This document shows, one piece after another, positions 16,157 to 23,653 of a stretch of 45,467 nucleotides of DNA (position 1 is the first letter of the stretch; each line of letters begins with the position of its first letter). The position numbers were made by a program, and so were the translations under genes. The notes under the pieces are model-generated. The model searched no databases, was not told the origin of the DNA, and saw only the letters and a program-made list of their open reading frames with translations. Location of the stretch: assembly GCA_024226535.1 (NCBI GenBank), contig JAAELP010000218.1, positions 1 to 45,467 on the forward strand, in the 5' to 3' direction. Source of the stretch: Planctomycetota bacterium (GTDB lineage: Bacteria; Planctomycetota; Phycisphaerae; Phycisphaerales; SM1A02).

Positions 16157-16243
16157 CTACCGGTGACAACCGCTCGTACAGGTACACCCGCACCGCAGGC
16201 CGCAAAGCCCTCGGACATCCTGGATGCGGCGGACCTGGTTCAT
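16157..16243 (-). CDS. 28-aa cysteine-rich peptide (candidate modified-peptide precursor or leader peptide)
   Basis: Short gene read on the minus strand: ATG at 16243, TAG at 16157-16159. The first part, MNQVRRIQDVRG, is basic and lacks cysteine. The second part, LCGLRCGCTCTSGCHR, carries all five cysteines (positions 14, 18, 20, 22 and 26) with Gly, Thr and Ser. AGAGGA lies 4 nt before the ATG, and a near-consensus promoter lies 29 nt before it. An ATP-grasp ligase and a FAD oxidoreductase follow on the same strand. The leader/core division and the enzyme neighbours suggest a modified-peptide precursor or a carrier peptide. A cysteine-codon attenuation leader or a metal-binding peptide are alternatives. 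No homologue was recognised. Confidence 0.6.
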   Translation of the reverse strand: MNQVRRIQDVRGLCGLRCGCTCTSGCHR

Positions 16244-16271
16244 TGATTCCTCTTCGCCTCCCCAAGCTCCA

Positions 16272-16299
16272 CTTATAGATCGGGGAAACAACGAGTCAA
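16272..16299 (-). promoter_or_regulatory. Near-consensus sigma70 promoter of the Cys-peptide/ATP-grasp/oxidoreductase operon
   Basis: On the minus strand TTGACT (16299-16294), a 16-nt spacer and TATAAG (16277-16272). The predicted transcription start is near 16265, giving a leader of about 22 nt that contains AGAGGA. It is one of the two best -35/-10 pairs in the window and lies in a locally A/T-rich patch. Confidence 0.7.
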
Positions 16300-16441
16300 G
16301 AAAAGGATCGATAAAGCGAGCGACGCCGCTTCGCGCCCTTACCCATCTCTACGGCAGCACGCCCCGATTCTGGCCGCAGCCGCCCAACGGTTCACCATCA
16401 CTCCGATCTCACCATCGCCCCATCGTCAGTGTCCTCGGGCG
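16300..16441. other. Short intergenic region, nothing recognised
   Basis: 142 nt between the Cys-peptide promoter and the end of dnaB. It is less GC-rich near 16300-16320. I see no further gene, clear terminator or repeat in it. Confidence 0.5.
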
Positions 16442-18031
16442 CTAGATCGGGATGCCGCCGACCTCCTCCGCGTCCGGACCGCCGCCGTCGCGGAAGTCCG
16501 CCACGGGGCCGGAGGACGCGGCCGGGGCAAAGGCCGCTGACCGCGCCGACGAACCCTTGGGCTCGCGGTACTCCGCGGGCGCATGCGCCGGGGAGTACGT
16601 GTAGAAGCGCGTGAACTCGCTCACCCAGCTCAGCTTCACGACGCCGGTGGGGCCGTTGCGCTGCTTGGCGAGAATCACCTCCGCGATGCCGCACTTCTCC
16701 GGGTTGTTCACCGCCCAGTCTTGGTCGCCCTGGTGGTAGTACTCCTCGCGGTGCAGCATCATGATGACGTCCGCGTCCTGCTCGATGGAGCCCGACTCGC
16801 GGAGGTCGCTCATCCGCGGCCGGTGTCCCTCGCGCTGCTCGGCGGCGCGGTTGAGCTGGCTGAGGCAGATCACCGGCACGTTCAGCTCGCGCGCCATCGC
16901 CTTGATGCCGCGGCTGATCTCGCTGATCTCCTGCTGCCGCGACTCCACGCGACGCCCGGAGCCCATGAGCTGCATGTAGTCGATGATGATCGCGTCGACG
17001 CGGTGCTTGGCGACCATGCGCCTCGCCTTGGCGCGGAGCTGGAGCAGCGTGAGACCCGGGGTGTCGTCGATGAGGATCTGCGCGTCCAGCAGCTCGTCGC
17101 ACGCGATGTGCAGGCGGTGGTAGTCGTCGTGGTTGAGCATGCCGCGCCGGATCTTGTGGCTGTCGACGCGGGCGCGGGAGGAGAGCAGACGCTGCACGAG
17201 CTGGAGCTTGCTCATCTCCATGCTGAAGATGCCGACGGGGTGCTTCTGGAGCGCCATCTGCTCGGCGACGTTCAGAGCCAGGGCCGTCTTGCCCATCGAC
17301 GGGCGCGCCGCGACGATGATCATCTCGCCGCGCTGGAGCCCGTGGGTCTTGTCGTCGATCTCGCTGTAGCCGGTCGGGATGCCCGTGATCAGCCGCCCCT
17401 CGTTGGCCTCGATGAGCTTCATCGTCTGGTCGACGAGAGTCTGGAGCGAGTCGGCGTGCGTCTGCTCGGACTGCTCGGCGATGCGGAAGATCTTCTGCTC
17501 GGCTTCCTCCAGGATCGACTGCGGCTCGTCGGGCGAGTGGTACGCTTCGTAGAGGATGTCGCCGGCGGCGTCGATGAGGTGGCGGATCGACGCCTTCTCG
17601 CGGACCAGCCGCGCGTAGTGCCGCGCGTTGGAGGCGCTGGGCACCGCGTTGGCCAGCTCGACGAGGTACTTCAGCCCACCGACAGTACTCAGGCTGTCGC
17701 GGTCGGCGAGAAGCTGGTTGAGCTGGACGATATCGAGCGCCGCGTGCTGGTCGTACAGCTCGACCATCGCGTCGTAGATCGCGCCGTTCGCGGGGCGGTA
17801 GAAGTCCTCGCCGCCCTTCACCACGAGCACGACGTCGCCGACGACCTGGGGATCGAGGAGCATGGAGCCGAGCAGGCTCATCTCCGCTTCGATCGCGTGC
17901 GGGGGGAGCTGCTCGAACAGCCGCGCGATCTGCCGCCGGTCACGTCCCGGCTCGCGATCGCGGTCGCGTCGTTGTCCTGTCGGGGCTGACTGGCCGGCGG
18001 GCGCCGCCCCACTGTCGGCGTGGTCGTTCAT
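16442..18031 (-). CDS. dnaB: Replicative DNA helicase
   Basis: Hexameric helicase that unwinds DNA at the replication fork, 529 aa. A disordered basic N-terminus (about 35 residues) precedes the DnaB_N domain (LPPHAIEAEMSLLGSMLLDP). The RecA-like domain has Walker A AARPSMGKTALALN near residue 240, Walker B VDAIIIDYMQLM near 340, and the later motifs VICLSQLNRAAEQRE and RMSDLRESGSIEQDADVIMML. The C-terminal tail of about 50 residues is Ala/Pro/Gly-rich and looks unstructured. No intein is present. A CATACT box at 18059-18064 on the minus strand could be the promoter, with a leader of about 20 nt. Confidence 0.96.
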   Translation of the reverse strand: MNDHADSGAAPAGQSAPTGQRRDRDREPGRDRRQIARLFEQLPPHAIEAEMSLLGSMLLDPQVVGDVVLVVKGGEDFYRPANGAIYDAMVELYDQHAALDIVQLNQLLADRDSLSTVGGLKYLVELANAVPSASNARHYARLVREKASIRHLIDAAGDILYEAYHSPDEPQSILEEAEQKIFRIAEQSEQTHADSLQTLVDQTMKLIEANEGRLITGIPTGYSEIDDKTHGLQRGEMIIVAARPSMGKTALALNVAEQMALQKHPVGIFSMEMSKLQLVQRLLSSRARVDSHKIRRGMLNHDDYHRLHIACDELLDAQILIDDTPGLTLLQLRAKARRMVAKHRVDAIIIDYMQLMGSGRRVESRQQEISEISRGIKAMARELNVPVICLSQLNRAAEQREGHRPRMSDLRESGSIEQDADVIMMLHREEYYHQGDQDWAVNNPEKCGIAEVILAKQRNGPTGVVKLSWVSEFTRFYTYSPAHAPAEYREPKGSSARSAAFAPAASSGPVADFRDGGGPDAEEVGGIPI

Positions 18032-18224
18032 CGTGCTCGTCCGTGCGCTGAGCGTCGCAGTATGACCGTCGCCGTCGCCCCGGTGGTCCGTGCGACAGCT
18101 CTTCCACAACTCATCGTACCCCGGTCACCTCACCCGGCGACGGCGTGCGCCCGTTCCCCATCGGCGCGGCACGATCGCGCAGCGGAGCGTTCGAACTGTG
18201 ACGATATCGGGCGCTCGTGTTTGG

Positions 18225-18611
18225 TCAGGCCTGCCGCCCGGTCGAGGCCGAGTTCGAGTTCGAGTTCGAGTTCGAGTTGTTGTTCTCGTCCTCGCGCTCG
18301 ATCGGGAGCCCGTCCGTGAAGTCGATCTCGCCCTCGAGGGCCAACTTCATGAGGCGGCCGATCTTGAACTTCACCGTCTTCTTCGCCGGAACCGGAACAC
18401 GCTCGAGCGTCTTCGGGTTCTGGGCGATACGCGGCGCGCGCTCCCGGATCTCGAAGACCCCGAAGTCGCGGAACTCGAGCCGGTTCCCCTCGCTGAGTTC
18501 ACGGATCACGTTGGTCAGGAAGGACTGAACGGTTTCCTTCACGGCGGTCCGCTTCTGGCGGGTTTCCTCCGCGATGCGGTCGATCAGGTCCTTCTTCGTC
18601 GTCGTCGACAT
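18225..18611 (-). CDS. HU/IHF-family DNA-binding protein with repeat-encoded tail
   Basis: Nucleoid-associated protein that bends DNA, 128 aa. The first ~95 residues form a standard HU fold: KKDLIDRIAEETRQKRTAVKETV, then LEFRDFGVFEIRERAPRIAQNP with the DNA-intercalating arm and proline, then KKTVKFKIGRLMK. The extension of about 30 residues is acidic and ends in an Asn-Ser repeat (NNNSNSNSNSNSAS) written by a hexanucleotide microsatellite. That makes tail length variable in principle. GGGGGC precedes the ATG. A strong promoter lies about 157 nt upstream. Confidence 0.93.
   Translation of the reverse strand: MSTTTKKDLIDRIAEETRQKRTAVKETVQSFLTNVIRELSEGNRLEFRDFGVFEIRERAPRIAQNPKTLERVPVPAKKTVKFKIGRLMKLALEGEIDFTDGLPIEREDENNNSNSNSNSNSASTGRQA
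18250..18279. repeat. GAGTTC hexanucleotide microsatellite in the HU gene
   Basis: Four perfect copies of GAGTTC and one near-copy. Read on the minus strand they encode the Asn-Ser repeat of the HU tail. Gain or loss of a unit keeps the frame and changes two residues. Confidence 0.85.
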
Positions 18612-18963
18612 ACCGGTGAGCCCCCTGTTCTTGCCCGCGGCGCTGGCGAGCCCTCGTTCGCCGCCTGAGCCGCACGAACAACCGGTCTTATCGGCTGGAT
18701 CCTCGGAATCGATACAGCCGCCCCCACCCCCATGATCCGCAGAAACCCACCCCTGCGAACCGGCACCAGTATCGCGGTTGGGCCGAACGTCGTCAAGGAC
18801 AACTTCGATGGGGACAAGAAGTTATGAACATCGGCACTCTGGGTGGGGGCGGGGCCCGCCCCCCCCGTCTGCCGGGTCAACCTGGGCAAGCGGGGCAGCA
18901 CCCCGGCCGCGGTTCAGGTTCTGTTTGACGGATCAGGGCTTCGCGTGAGTGCGGTGCCAGAAC
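18612..18963. other. Intergenic region upstream of the HU gene, with promoter
   Basis: About 350 nt without a convincing gene. It holds the HU promoter (18768-18796), a long untranslated leader, and a G/C-homopolymer-rich stretch near 18843-18872. One open frame (18584-18901, minus) has no coding signature. Confidence 0.6.
18768..18796 (-). promoter_or_regulatory. Sigma70-type promoter of the HU gene
   Basis: TTGACG (18796-18791), a 17-nt spacer and GATACT (18773-18768) on the minus strand. The start would be near 18761, leaving a leader of roughly 150 nt before the HU ATG. The long leader could carry post-transcriptional control. Confidence 0.65.
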
Positions 18964-19320
18964 CTAGTAGTACATGATCCCGCGCCGGATCGTCCGGGTG
19001 TACGTCCGAGAGTTCTCGTGGACCCGCCCGTTGACCGTCGATCGCCAGTCGTGGGTGGTCTCCCGGATGGCCCGGAACTCGTCGAGCCCCGACCGGCGGC
19101 CGATCCCGAGACGATCGTCGTTCCGGGCGCGCTCCCACGGAACCGCGGCGTACGCCTCGTCCTCGGTGGGCACCTGCGGTGCAATGACCAGGCTTCGCTG
19201 CGTGGCGAGCGGCGGTGGCTGGTCACGAACCGTCTCCGACGCGCGGCAGCCACCGAGCGCCGCGATCAACAGCAGCGCCACGACGCCCCCGGTGGTAGTC
19301 ACCTTTCTTCGATCAGCCAT
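18964..19320 (-). CDS. Small lipoprotein of unknown function
   Basis: 118-aa product with a type II signal: basic start MADRRKV, hydrophobic stretch VVALLLIAALGG and a lipobox ending in Cys (AALGGC). The mature part is Arg-rich, with ERARNDDRLGIGRR and a Tyr-rich end (SRTYTRTIRRGIMYY). It would be anchored in the outer or inner membrane by the Lol pathway. The ATG at 19320 has GGAGGG 4 nt upstream. I do not recognise a domain. The gene stands alone between the HU promoter region and the aminotransferase. Confidence 0.7.
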   Translation of the reverse strand: MADRRKVTTTGGVVALLLIAALGGCRASETVRDQPPPLATQRSLVIAPQVPTEDEAYAAVPWERARNDDRLGIGRRSGLDEFRAIRETTHDWRSTVNGRVHENSRTYTRTIRRGIMYY

Positions 19321-19411
19321 GTCGCCCTCCGTACATCTACGGTGCGCCACGATTCGGGGTGGGGCAACCGTGGGGGCGTGTGGAAGGTCCGAGTACGGTT
19401 ATCGGACCGGG

Positions 19412-19557
19412 GGAGAGATTGCGGGGATGGCTGGGATGGCGGGGACTGCTGGGATTGCGGGGATGATCGGAGTCGTGGGGCGAGCGCCCGAACCGAAGTC
19501 CGCCATCCCAGCCATCCCCGCAGTCCCCGCCATCCCTGCCATCCCCGCAATCTCCTC
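19412..19557. repeat. Large inverted repeat of GGGATGGC-like units
   Basis: Arms of about 45 nt (19412-19468 and 19502-19557) are nearly complementary and are each built of short repeats such as GGGGATGGC and GGGGACTGC. The right arm abuts the stop codon of the aminotransferase gene, whose last codons (GAGGAGATTGCC) look like the start of the repeat. It should fold as a very stable hairpin and may end transcription. Confidence 0.8.
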
Positions 19558-20788
19558 AGGCAATCTCCTCGAGCCACGCCCGCGTGCGGCGGCAGCCCTC
19601 GATGATCAACTCGGTGGAGCAGGCGAAGCTGAAGCGAACGTGACGCCGGGCGCTGTCGCCGAAGTCGTCGCCGGGCACGACCGCGACGTGGGCCTCCTCG
19701 AGGAGCGCCTCGGTAAACGTCTTCGCGCATTCGATCGTCGCGCCGCCGGGCGTGGTGCGGCCGAACCACGCCCCGATATCCGGGAACGCGTAGAACGCGC
19801 CGGTCGGCCGCGGGCAGATGACGCCGGGCATCTCCGTGAGCAGGCCGTGGATCAGCTCCGCCCGGACGCCGAACTCGCGGCGCATCGCCTCGACCGCCTC
19901 GCCGCCGTTGGTGATCGCCTCGACGATCGCCGGGTAGCAGAACGCCGTGGCGTGGCTGTTCATCTGGCCCTGGAGCCGTGAGACGGCACGGGCGACGACG
20001 CCCCCGTCACCCGGCGCGCAGAGGTAGCCGAGACGCCAGCCGGTCATGGCGTACGCCTTGCTGAGCCCGTTGATGGTGATCACGCGCTCGGCCACGCCGG
20101 GGTGGGCTCCGATCGAGCAGTGCTCCACGCCACCGTAGATGAGCTTCTCGTAGATCTCGTCGGAGATGATCGCCACGTGCTCGTGCGTCGCGACGACGTC
20201 GGCGAGCGCGTTGATCTCCTCCGGCGTGTACATCGTGCCGCAGGGGTTCGACGGACTGTTGAGGATCACCACCGCCGTCTCCGGCGTGATCGCCTCCTCG
20301 AGTTGCCGCGGCGTGATCTTGAAGTCGTTGTCGATCGCGCCCGGGACCTCCCTGACCACGCCCCCGCACAGCTCGGCCATGGGTCGATAGCTCACCCACC
20401 CCGGGGTGGGGATGATCACCTCGCGTCCCGGATCCACCAGCGCCTGGAGCACGAGGTAGACCGTGTGCTTCGCCCCGGCGTTGATGACGATGTCACCCGG
20501 CCCACACGCGATCCCGTTCTCGCGATTCAGCTTCTCCGCGATGACCTCGCGTGTCTCGGGGGGGCCCGGCACCGGCTGGTAGCCCGTCTGTCCGGCGCGC
20601 AACGCGTTGATCGCGGCGTCCTTGATCGCCGACGGCGTGTCGAAATCGGGCTCGCCGGCACCGAAGCCGATCACGTCGCGCCCCTGGGCACGAAGCTCGC
20701 GCACGCGGGCGGTCACCGCGAAGGTGGCGGAGGGTTTCAGGCTTTGCGCTCGTTCGCTGATACGCACCGTTCGGGTCTGCGTAGGCAT
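19556..20788 (-). CDS. Class I/II aminotransferase (aspartate aminotransferase, Ib-like)
   Basis: PLP-dependent aminotransferase, probably acting on aspartate or prephenate, 410 aa. Fold-type I hallmarks include VIGFGAGEPDFDTPSAIK, VILNSPSNPCGTMYTPEE, ISDEIYEKLIYGG and the PLP lysine in INGLSKAYAMTGWRLGY near residue 242. FVTARVREL-type N-terminal residues and the GEPDFDTP motif match the thermophile/Ib aspartate aminotransferases. The start at 20788 follows a TATCCT box by exactly 6 nt, so the mRNA is probably leaderless. It is divergent from the NADPH:FMN reductase. Confidence 0.92.
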   Translation of the reverse strand: MPTQTRTVRISERAQSLKPSATFAVTARVRELRAQGRDVIGFGAGEPDFDTPSAIKDAAINALRAGQTGYQPVPGPPETREVIAEKLNRENGIACGPGDIVINAGAKHTVYLVLQALVDPGREVIIPTPGWVSYRPMAELCGGVVREVPGAIDNDFKITPRQLEEAITPETAVVILNSPSNPCGTMYTPEEINALADVVATHEHVAIISDEIYEKLIYGGVEHCSIGAHPGVAERVITINGLSKAYAMTGWRLGYLCAPGDGGVVARAVSRLQGQMNSHATAFCYPAIVEAITNGGEAVEAMRREFGVRAELIHGLLTEMPGVICPRPTGAFYAFPDIGAWFGRTTPGGATIECAKTFTEALLEEAHVAVVPGDDFGDSARRHVRFSFACSTELIIEGCRRTRAWLEEIA

Positions 20789-20794
20789 CCGGGG

Positions 20795-20800
20795 AGGATA
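20795..20800 (-). promoter_or_regulatory. -10 box of the aminotransferase gene (leaderless)
   Basis: TATCCT on the minus strand, exactly 6 nt before the ATG at 20788. It is immediately followed by the divergent TATGCT box at 20804-20809 for the reductase gene. Confidence 0.5.
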
Positions 20801-20846
20801 GCGTATGCTCTCCCGCCCCGACCCCCTCGACGGAAGGATCTGCACC

Positions 20847-21425
20847 ATGGCCGGCCCCCGCATCCTCGCATTCGCCGGAAGCCTCCGGAAGGACTCGTTC
20901 AACAAGCGGCTCGTCCGCGTGGCCGCCGCGGGCGCCCAGAACGCCGGGGCGCGGGTGACGGTCCTGGACCTTCGCGATCTGCCGCTGCCGGTGCTCGACC
21001 AGGACCTCGAGGCCGCCGAGGGCCTCCCCGAGAACGCCGTCAGGCTCAAGGAGCTGTTCCGCGAGCACGACGGCCTGCTCATCTCCTCGCCCGAGCACAA
21101 CGGATCGATCTCCGCCGCCCTCAAGAACATGCTCGACTGGGTCTCGCGACCGGAGCCCGACGAGCCGCCGCTGAGCTGCTTCGCGGGCAAGGTCGCGGGG
21201 ATCATGAGCGCGTCGCCGGGCGGGCTCGGCGGGCTGCGGGGGCTCGTGCACGTGCGGGCGATCCTGAGCGGCATCCGGGTGATCGTCATCCCCCAGCAGG
21301 TTGCCGTCGGCGGCGCTGCCGACGCGTTCGACGAAGACGGCTCGCTGCACGACCAGGCCCGACACAAGTCGGTCACCGGGATCGGGGCGACGGTCGCGCT
21401 GATGCTGACGAAGCTCCTCGACTAG
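20847..21425 (+). CDS. NADPH-dependent FMN reductase-like flavoprotein
   Basis: Flavodoxin-fold reductase of 192 aa in the YieF/ArsH-like group that reduces FMN, quinones or chromate with NAD(P)H. The phosphate-binding loop is ILAFAGSLRKDSFNKRLV, and the flavin-stacking motif is ISSPEHNGSISAALKNMLDWVSR. The region VAGIMSASPGGLGGLRGLVHVR is also typical. The ATG at 20847 was preferred over an upstream in-frame ATG because GGAAGG lies 9 nt before it and the protein family starts there. It is followed closely by prfB in the same direction. Confidence 0.9.
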   Translation: MAGPRILAFAGSLRKDSFNKRLVRVAAAGAQNAGARVTVLDLRDLPLPVLDQDLEAAEGLPENAVRLKELFREHDGLLISSPEHNGSISAALKNMLDWVSRPEPDEPPLSCFAGKVAGIMSASPGGLGGLRGLVHVRAILSGIRVIVIPQQVAVGGAADAFDEDGSLHDQARHKSVTGIGATVALMLTKLLD

Positions 21426-21439
21426 GCCCTGCTTGACGA

Positions 21440-21445
21440 TAGAAT
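21440..21445 (+). promoter_or_regulatory. -10 box of prfB (leaderless)
   Basis: TAGAAT, exactly 6 nt before the prfB ATG. No ribosome-binding site is visible between it and the start. Confidence 0.55.
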
Positions 21446-21451
21446 CCCGAC

Positions 21452-22559
21452 ATGCATTACGAAGCTCATCAACCGGTGATCGATGACCTGCGGGCGCGGA
21501 TCTTGACGATCCGTGACTCTCTTTGACTACGACACCAAGACCGCCCGCCAGCGTGAGCTTCAGGAACGCATGAACGAGGCCGGCTTCTGGGACAGCCAGG
21601 AAGCGGCCCAGAAAGTCATCAGCGAATACAAGGTGCTCAAGGCCCAGACCGAGGGCCTCGAAGAGGTCATGGGCGTCTTCGAGGATGTCTCCGTGGGCTA
21701 CGAGCTGGCGCGCGAGGCCAGCGACGACGAACTGCTCGAGGAGACCGACGAGGGACTGCACGCGCTGTCGAAGCGTATGGAGCGCGTCGAGACGCGGTCC
21801 CTGCTCTCGGGCAAGCACGATCACCGCAACTGCTTCGTCTCGATCCAGTCCGGCGGCGGCGGCAACGAGGCCGACGACTGGGCGGCGATGCTGGAGCGCA
21901 TGTACCTGTACTACTGGGAACGCGCCGGCTTGAAGATCGAGGAGATCTCCAAATCCCACGGCACCGAGGTCGGCGTCAGCGAGGTGACGTACCTCGTCAA
22001 GGGCACGATGGCCTACGGGTACATGAGCTGCGAGCGCGGCACGCACCGGCTCGCCCGCGTCAGCCCGTTCAACGCCCAGGGCAAACGCCAGACGAGCTTC
22101 GCCACCGTGGACGTGATCCCCGAGTTCGAGGACACCGAGGTCGAGATCGACGAGAAGGAGATCGACCTCACGGCGTTCGCCCGCTCCTCGGGGCCGGGCG
22201 GGCAGAACGTCAACAAGGTCGCGTCGGCGGTCCGCATCGTTCACCGGCCGACGAACATCATGGTCGTCAGCTCGACGTTCCGGGATCAGCTCCAGAACCG
22301 GCGGCAGGCGATGAACATCCTCAAGGCCAAGCTCGAGCAGCTCGAGGAGGAGCGACGCGAGAGCGAGGTCAGCGAAGCCACCGGCGGCAAGGTCGGCCGC
22401 GACTGGGGCACGCAGATCCGGTCGTACGTGATCTACGACAACCGCGTGAAGGACCACCGCACCGGCTTCGAGATCGGCAACCCGCAGACGGTGCTGGACG
22501 GGGCGTTGGATGGGTTCATCGACGCGGAGTTGAAGCGGCGGCGGTCGGAGAAGGGGTAG
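21452..22559 (+). CDS. prfB: Peptide chain release factor 2 with programmed +1 frameshift
   Basis: RF2 ends translation at UGA and UAA. Zero-frame translation gives 24 residues (MHYEAHQPV... to RDSL) and then meets TGA at 21524-21526 in the context CTT TGA C. A +1 shift there continues as DYDTKTARQRELQERM for 344 more residues, 368 in total, the usual length. The stop-codon recognition tripeptide SPF is at 204-206 and the catalytic GGQ at 249-251 (SSGPGGQNVNKV). The frameshift lets RF2 control its own level. The Shine-Dalgarno-like stimulator seen a few nt upstream of the shift in E. coli is not evident here (CGTGACTCTCTTTGAC). The feature spans both frames. Confidence 0.96.
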
Positions 22560-22570
22560 CGGGCGCCCAC

Positions 22571-22700
22571 GGACGTTCGCCCCTCACCCGGCTCGCTGGC
22601 GCTCGCCGACCTCTCCCCGCGGCGGGGAGAGGTGGGAAACCCCTCTCCCCCCGGGAGAGGACAGCCTCGCGCAGCGAGGCAGGTGAGGGCGAGCGTCCTT
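22571..22700. repeat. Composite palindromic intergenic repeat
   Basis: A 130-nt element with inverted ends (GGACGTTCGCCCCTCACC and its imperfect complement at 22681-22700). It contains three internal hairpins: CTCTCCCCGC/GCGGGGAGAG, CCTCTCCC/GGGAGAGG and GCCTCGC-GCA-GCGAGGC. It lies just after prfB and could act as a terminator. A partial copy is at 38663-38693. Confidence 0.8.
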
Positions 22701-22771
22701 GATCGTCGGTGGCGCGAAAGCCCGGGCACCCGCATCGGAAGAACCCCGTGGTCCCCGCGGAGGATCCTCCC

Positions 22772-23536
22772 ATGCTCACCGCCGTCGCCACCCCCCTGCG
22801 TCCGCTCCGCCACCGGCTCGACCGGGCTCGGCCGTATGCGCTCGGGGCCGCGTGGTTCTTCGTGGTCTTCAGCCTCGGGCACCTCGCGTGGGTGATCTCC
22901 ACCAAGTGGGGCGATCCGGCCGGGCTGACGTCTCTGTACCAGGCAACGACGACGACCGGGGAGACCGTCCACGCGTGGGGGCTCGGCTACGCGGGAATGC
23001 TCGGGCTGCTCGTCGCCGTCGGCCAGTTCGCGCTGGTGGCGACCGCCGCGGTGATGAGCACCGTGTCGACCCCCCGCCGGCGTCGCTTCGGCCACGGCGT
23101 GCTCATCGGCTGGGCCACGCTGTGGATGCTCGGTCTCATGCGGCTCGCCGGCGTCGATCCGGCCCTCGACACGCTCGCCGCCGCGGGCCTGAGCACGGTG
23201 CTCTTCGGGAGCACGGTCTACCGAGCCCTTCCGCGAAAGAAGACCATCGCCGAGGTCCACCTCGAGTTCGCCCCCATCGATGTCGAACCGGACGTCGAGC
23301 CGGACGTGCCCGCTGACCGGGGAACCCGGCGGGAGCGCGCGATCGGCGCGGCGCGGCGCCTGGCTTCCCGGGCGCGGTCGATTGCTTCCGCGTCCGTGCG
23401 GCGCGCGACGCCGGCGGCGCGGGCCGCGGCGCGGGCCGCGGCGCGCAAGCTGCGCGATGCGGTGGCTGCCGCGCCCCGAGCGGAGAATCCGGATTTCGAA
23501 ATCCGCAATCCGCAATCCGCAACCCCAGATTCTTGA
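22772..23536 (+). CDS. Membrane protein of unknown function
   Basis: 254-aa protein with about four membrane helices: YALGAAWFFVVFSLGHLAWV, GLGYAGMLGLLVAVGQFALV, GVLIGWATLWMLGLMRLAG and LAAAGLSTVLFGSTVY. The last 80 residues are an Ala/Arg-rich, basic, probably cytoplasmic tail. The final residues DFEIRNPQSATPDS are encoded by an intergenic palindromic repeat, so the gene has run into it and may have lost its original end. GGAGG lies 8 nt before the ATG. No family recognised. Confidence 0.7.
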   Translation: MLTAVATPLRPLRHRLDRARPYALGAAWFFVVFSLGHLAWVISTKWGDPAGLTSLYQATTTTGETVHAWGLGYAGMLGLLVAVGQFALVATAAVMSTVSTPRRRRFGHGVLIGWATLWMLGLMRLAGVDPALDTLAAAGLSTVLFGSTVYRALPRKKTIAEVHLEFAPIDVEPDVEPDVPADRGTRRERAIGAARRLASRARSIASASVRRATPAARAAARAAARKLRDAVAAAPRAENPDFEIRNPQSATPDS

Positions 23537-23653
23537 TCCTCAGTTCACCAACCCTCAATGGGGATTGGTGGATCGTGAATCAAGCACTTGGGGTTGCGGA
23601 GTGCGGATTTCGAAATCCGAATTCCGAAGTGGTCGCCAGGCTGCGCTGGCGAC
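23489..23653. repeat. Inverted repeat with GGATTTCGAAATCC palindromes
   Basis: Two arms of about 50 nt (23489-23540 and 23571-23621) are imperfectly complementary, each with the palindrome GGATTTCGAAATCC and a CCGCAACCCC block. A second hairpin, GTCGCCAG-GCTGCG-CTGGCGAC (23632-23653), reaches the stop codon of the next gene. The left arm encodes the C-terminus of the membrane protein. Confidence 0.85.
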
